DNA of 64,000 nt from Phallusia mammillata. Taxonomy: Eukaryota; Chordata; Ascidiacea; Phlebobranchia; Ascidiidae. Position 1 is the first letter of the stretch, and each line of letters starts with the position of its first letter. Location of the stretch: assembly GCA_003260075.1 (NCBI GenBank), contig QLIY01000157.1, forward strand, positions 37,609 to 101,608, given 5' to 3'. Both the position numbers and the translations under genes were made by a program. This document shows, one piece after another, positions 59,875-64,000 of the stretch. The notes under the pieces are model-generated. The model was not told the DNA's origin. It saw nothing but the letters and a program-made list of their open reading frames with translations, and ran no database searches.

Positions 59875-62800
59875 ATACCGAGTATGAGTATCGATACCAC
59901 TGAAATCGTTCGATACCATCGACACCGAGTACCGGGTACTCGTCCCATCACTAATATTTGAGTACAGCAATTCACAAGTTACTAAAATTTATTTATTTGT
60001 TGCAAAAAAATGTACCACCTACTTGCTGAACTGAATCCAATTAAGCTGCTGTTCAGGTGTGAGACAAGAATTTTCTGAGCAATCCACAACTGAGTCGGGT
60101 TGCATTGTTGAAAAGCTATGAAGGTTCGTCTTAAAGACAATTTTAATAGTTCTTCAATGTTTGCAAAGTCAGGCTTGTCCTACTGACGGTTAAAAATCCA
60201 AACAAATCAGCATATTAATTAACAGCCAGCAGGCCCAAACCTGTCCAATAATGTATTGCCCAAAAGACTTTTACCACAGGTCCCCCCCCCCGTTTGCAAA
60301 GTCAGGCTTGTCCTACTGACGGTTAAAAATCCAAACAAAACAGCATATTATTTAACAGCCAGCAGGCCCAAACCGGTCCAATAATGTATTGCCCAAAATA
60401 CTATTTTACCACAGGCTTATTAGTTGATCCCCCCCCCCTTGATTTTAATTCAATTTTTGTTTCAAAGATCAATTTTTCTGTGACCCAACAATAGGGGGAG
60501 AATAGCTGATTTTTACTGATAACAGTTGAATGGAGGCATGTACCTATTTGGCCAACAGTTATAAAAGTTAAACACCCTGCTTTAGGTAATGCTCTTACCA
60601 TGGAACCCCCCCCCCTTTTTGTTTCAAAGATCAATTTTTCTGTGACCCAACAATAGGGATAGAATAGCTGATTTTTACCGACAGCAGTTGAATGGAGGCA
60701 TATACCTATTTGGCCAACAGTTATAAAAGTTGAACACCCTGCTTTAGTTAATGCTCTTACCGTGGAGTGTTGTTGGTAATTCGATGTTTCTTCATAAACA
60801 TCCTCTCCACAAACTGCAGCATGGGACTCAATGACTGAACCATCAAACATCTCTAGAGTAAAAGAATGGATTTCAGAAAATCCTGCAAGCTTTTTGTAAA
60901 TGATCAGTTACTATCATAGTACAGCCGGCCTATTAATGGTGTTATACTGAACCAACCAGTCACCAAGCATTGCCAGATATAGAAAGCCATAGGCTACAAA
61001 AAAATGGTGACAGTCAAACCCACGACAGGAGTCTTGCCAGAACTTGCGCTCTACCAACTGTGCTACACAAGCTCAGTGGTAAATCTGAATCACAAGCACT
61101 GTTGCCTGCCTTGCATGCCAGGGCTTATCCCAGTATTGAATTTAAGTTTTATCTTACAGTTTGGTTACTAATTTTAGGAATACTTAAACTTTTCAGTATT
61201 TTGTTTAAAGGCATTTCATGATTATAAAATCGTTTCTGGGAACAACAAATATTTTTTGGCATTACAGCAGAAATCACACGATGAAACAAAAAATAAGTGT
61301 TTTAAAATGGACAGCTATTCCATTTCCAGCCTTCTGTCAGGAAAGAATTGAATACACTATTGCAATGCTCTAGCTACAAACATCATTAAAATTCTCAAAA
61401 AAGTTTCTTTTGATTTAAAACAGAAAAAAGCATCACCTGTTAATAATATTTTCTTTACACATAGGAAGTGACAGACAGTACAGTGTAAACAACAGTACTT
61501 TAAATTGTAATTAACTTACTTCCACACAAAGGACATTGAACCTGATGTACTTTGCTGGTTGACGCCACATTTGGTCTGAATATTTTGTTCGGCGATTCAC
61601 CATATTGGCCTGCAGAAGGTCTAACAGAACTTTCTGGAAGATTACCTCCAGACCTAGAAAACATTAAGTTTGTGTGTTGTATATATTTCAAAAGTAACAG
61701 GTCAATAAAGTGGGAAAAAAGAAAATAATATGTGCTGCTTTTTATTCAGTGAACTTTTACAGTTTTTTTGCAACTGAATAAAATAAGTACAGAAATAATA
61801 AAAGGCTTTAAACTTAAAATGAAAAAAATAAAAAATTAACACCCCCCCCCCGAATACTTAAACTTTTCAGTATTTTGTTTAAAGGCATTTCATGATTATG
61901 AAATCGTTTCTGGGAACAACAAATATTTTTTGGCATTACAGTAGAAATCACCCCCCCCCCGAAAAAAGAAAATAATATGTGCTGCTTTTTATTCAGTGAA
62001 CTTTTACAAGTTTTTTGCAACTGAATAAAACAAGTACAGAAATAATAAAAGGCTTTAAACTTAATTAACCAAACAAAATATGAAAATCAACAAAATAATA
62101 ATCAAATTAGTATTTTGCAAGATGAACAATCTTACATTTCTGATGACTTTCTTTTTGTGGGTATTCTGTTGTGCTGTTGATGTGAATGTATATGATGAAC
62201 ATTTTCTGCAGTAACATTGCGAAAGTGTTGTCGGCCTTCTCTGTTCAGTTTCACATTATTTCTCAACTCAAATTGTTTGCGGAGATCTAAACGGCATCGA
62301 ACAGATTTAAACGTATTTCAATTACAGTTCACGTTGAACTGAAATATTTATCAAACAAACAAATGCTGTATTAGTGAGTTGCTAATTTGAAATTGAAACT
62401 TGCATGGAAATGCTTGGTGACCGGCTTCATTCAAGTAGAGCGCCTTTAATGTGCCTGGTGTACTATAATTTCCATTAGGTTAGTCAAAAAATCTGTTTGG
62501 ACTAAGCTGACTGGTGATCAACAAGGCACTACTACAAATCTGACATTTGCATACGAAAACCAGGATTTCTTATTTGACTTTCGACAAGCTGGCCGTCGAG
62601 ACCAATAAGCCCTGCTAATCCAAGAATAGTTTTTGTCATGGGTTTGAATCCTATCTCAAAATATATGTTTTTTCCACTTATGCCTTCCTGAAATAGCTTG
62701 GGAGACTGAGTTAATTTGGTACAATACCTTAAACAGGCCTGGCGTTCAACAAATTGTGTGGGCATATAACGAAGACAAACATTTACTTACCTTTTATTTT

Positions 62801-63757
62801 AATGTTAGCCAAGTCAAGTTCATCCTCATTGAGTGAATTGAAAAAGTCATTAATTGCCTTTATAAGTTTTTTAGTCTGTTGTTCCGTATATTTAGGTTCC
62901 GTGCTTGTATGTGATTCATCTATAATGCAATCACTATCTTCTTGTCTTGAATTGTCCCTTGTATTGACATTCTTATTTTCTCGGGATCTCATTAGTCGAG
63001 GTTTCATAGAAAGATTCGCCGATTGGTTTTTGTTGAGAGAACTTTTGGGACTGTGTCCTGGATATACATTTGACTGTTTTGCTCTTTGGAGATCTTCTTT
63101 ATTTGTTGTTTTTGGTGACTACAAAAGAAATAAAATATAATGTGTATTTCTTCTCATTTTTGGTTGGTGAAACAATTTAAACAGGTAATGATTAGGTTGT
63201 GCGGCCAACAGTGCTGCTTTGATTTCAAAGGAACTTGCAAATGAGTCCAATTATTATATATTTTTAAGCCGATTAATGCACTCGGGTGCTATTTTTCTGC
63301 GACCTGGCAATATGTCGCTAGAATCAAATGTGAATTCTATTTGCAGTTGTTAACTCAAAAAAGACATATTTGATATGCAACAAAGTAAAATCACCTTGTG
63401 TTATATAAAGNATATGCAACAAAGTAAAATCACCTTGTGTTATATAAAGGTGTGGCCAGTGATCTAATCATGGTAATTGTATTTGGCCCCACAGCAACAA
63501 AGGTTGCACACCCTTGCCCTAAATCGTGAATAAGTTGTAAGTGTGGCTACTACAAAAGCATTCATAACTGAATGTTGCCATCCAATGCTTTATACGAAGC
63601 TGATCGATAAAAAGTCCATTCTACATTGAAGAATATAATTTCAACCTACATTTATGCTCTTTGTTCCTTGAAATAATCTTCTTGGTTTGTTCAGTTTCTG
63701 ATCATTTGCATTTTGCAAGTTTTTGATGCCATTGAGTTTAGAGTTTCCATTTGAAGA
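58710..63757 (-). CDS. Tandem UBZ4-type zinc-finger protein, 5' end off window (RAP80/UIMC1-like?)
   Basis: Exons in coding order: 63650-63757, 62791-63118, 62136-62286, 61520-61653, 60761-60852, 60023-60129, 59190-59279, 58950-59046, 58710-58790; all borders are GT-AG and phases agree, giving about 395 visible residues ending at a TAG. Two C2HC fingers span exon junctions: CPLCGKMFDGSVIESHAAVC and CPSCGQKYKTEDIQQHSDDC, both exactly C-x2-C-x11-H-x3-C, the UBZ4 ubiquitin-binding pattern. The N-terminal half is Lys/Asn/Ser-rich and low in predicted structure, with EDSDCIIDE resembling a SUMO-interacting motif. Two UBZ4-spaced fingers in the C-terminal half also occur in RAP80/UIMC1, a BRCA1-A complex subunit, so a DNA-damage ubiquitin-reader role is a hypothesis. 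No UIM is visible, but upstream exons lie beyond 64000. POLK and SLX4 also carry paired UBZ4 fingers; no polymerase or nuclease-scaffold signature is seen. Confidence 0.78.
59565..59953. mobile_element. hAT-type MITE carrying a 75-base poly-C
   Basis: Inverted ends TAGTGATGGGACGA and TCGTCCCATCACTA with a perfect 8-base target duplication ATATTTGA (59557-59564 and 59954-59961). An uninterrupted run of 75 C (59800-59874) separates the two halves, both rich in GAGTAC and GATACC words. It lies in a UBZ4-gene intron. Confidence 0.92.
60180..60760. repeat. Stacked haplotype duplicates in a UBZ4-gene intron
   Basis: Three C joints (60282-60291, 60429-60438, 60606-60615) each separate near-identical copies: about 60155-60281 versus 60292-60425, and about 60452-60600 versus 60616-60755. 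The second pair includes a copy of the donor region of the exon at 60761. Confidence 0.8.
61002..61072 (-). mobile_element. tRNA-like head of a SINE
   Basis: On the minus strand TAGCACAGTTGGTAGAGCGC (A box TGGTAGAGCGC) is followed by GTCGTGGGTTTGACTG (B-box-like). The acceptor arms do not close and the tail joins text shared with 40860 and 6060, so it is a SINE and not a tRNA gene. In a UBZ4-gene intron. Confidence 0.6.
61842..61960. repeat. Pair of ten-C joints bounding a 99-base displaced contig
   Basis: C runs at 61842-61851 and 61951-61960 bracket 61852-61950, which repeats 61180-61275 from the next intron. What follows 61961 repeats 61710-61815. A small contig has been put on the wrong side of the 61520-61653 exon. 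Confidence 0.8.
63195..63515. mobile_element. Degenerate family A hAT-type MITE with an n joint
   Basis: The interior (CCAATTATTATATATTTTTA, AAAATCACCTTGTGTTATA) matches 14373 and 48049, and the right end reads GGTTGCACACCCTTG. A single n at 63412 joins two copies of about 28 bases. In a UBZ4-gene intron. Confidence 0.7.
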
Positions 63758-64000
63758 CTGACAACAACAAAATAATAGTAATAATAAGTTTTACAATCAT
63801 GTGTTAGTTTTACCACTTATAAAACTAGAAGGGTGGCTTTCTGATATACTTCCATTTTATATATTCTATACGATATTTACCAATTTACTATACACATCAT
63901 TTGATCTACACATATGATTGTTTTTGTAAACAAAAACTAATGGGTCCCCACACGCGTGTTTGTGCGGATTTACGGTAAACAAATGTTGCGGTGACTTTTA

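Larger units (their letters stand above)
543..61960. other. Set of about 35 plus-strand poly-C joints
   Basis: First C of each run: 543, 1926, 2331, 3955, 4618, 10452, 11497, 12286, 16818, 17405, 20306, 20822, 24345, 31114, 31438, 31555, 31683, 32313, 32716, 33610, 38047, 38504, 38930, 41573, 43045, 56323, 57213, 58180, 58613, 59800, 60282, 60429, 60606, 61842, 61951. Most are exactly ten C, none fewer, a few 11-13; 10452 (19) and 59800 (75) are longer. All are C on the plus strand, whatever the gene strand. Most separate two overlapping near-identical sequences. Read as fixed spacers between contigs. Confidence 0.85.

Noticed and set aside
59698-59975. Poly-Pro or poly-Gly open frames across the 75-C tract
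   Set aside because: They are translations of a homopolymer inside a MITE; not proteins.
61002-61072. Possible tRNA gene on the minus strand
   Set aside because: Good A box, weaker B box, no closing acceptor stem, and shared tail with other repeats in the window; classed as SINE.
543-61960. CRISPR-like or regulatory reading of the regularly recurring poly-C tracts
   Set aside because: Spacing is irregular, flanks are unrelated between sites, and the unique feature is local duplication of flanking sequence, which fits contig joining.
58710-63757. Identification of the UBZ4 protein as DNA polymerase kappa, SLX4 or RAD18
   Set aside because: The visible 395 residues show no polymerase, BTB/SAP or RING/SAP signature; the upstream part is off window, so this remains open but unsupported.

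Overview
This is a 64 kb piece of an intron-rich, AT-rich animal genome. The proteins it encodes are metazoan families with short introns (mostly 0.1 to 1.5 kb). Several coding starts lie a few bases behind a splice acceptor with no obvious upstream exon, as happens with spliced-leader trans-splicing. Paired copies of the same intronic sequence differ by a few percent, as expected for a very polymorphic species. Together these fit a tunicate, for example a Ciona-type ascidian. That assignment is inference; no species-specific marker was identified.

Layout. (1) 238-10734, minus: 17 exons of an NWD1/NWD2-type NACHT ATPase. The N-terminal SSTFSD/DMRWGI domain, Walker A and Walker B are present; the 3' end (WD repeats) lies off the left edge. 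(2) 11817-22284, plus: three tandem four-exon SGNH esterase genes of the isoamyl acetate-hydrolyzing esterase (IAH1) family. Copies 1 and 2 share an almost identical last exon. (3) 22285-26348: no convincing gene; hAT-type MITEs, a tRNA-like SINE and an orphan CRE/YY1-like promoter cluster. (4) 26349-33210, minus: GOPC (Golgi PDZ plus coiled coil), with exon 2 broken by the assembly. (5) 37646-53767, minus: an SH2B-family adaptor (Phe zipper, PH, SH2, C-terminal Cbl-type tyrosine motif) with a 4.8 kb last intron holding a 2.2 kb fold-back element. (6) 54182-57022, plus: CCDC93, with 81% of the protein in one 1566-base exon. (7) 58710-63757, minus: a protein with two C2HC UBZ4-type zinc fingers, possibly RAP80/UIMC1-like, cut by the right edge.

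The genes do not form a pathway. GOPC and CCDC93 both serve Golgi/endosome trafficking, but their proximity looks incidental.

The most striking structure that genes do not explain is a set of about 35 poly-C tracts. They are always C on the plus strand, never shorter than ten and most often exactly ten. Most join two near-identical overlapping copies of the same sequence. I read them as artificial joints between overlapping haplotype contigs. They duplicate exon ends and split one exon. They also expose both alleles side by side, including a likely insertion polymorphism of a hAT-type element. No previously undescribed biological system was recognised.
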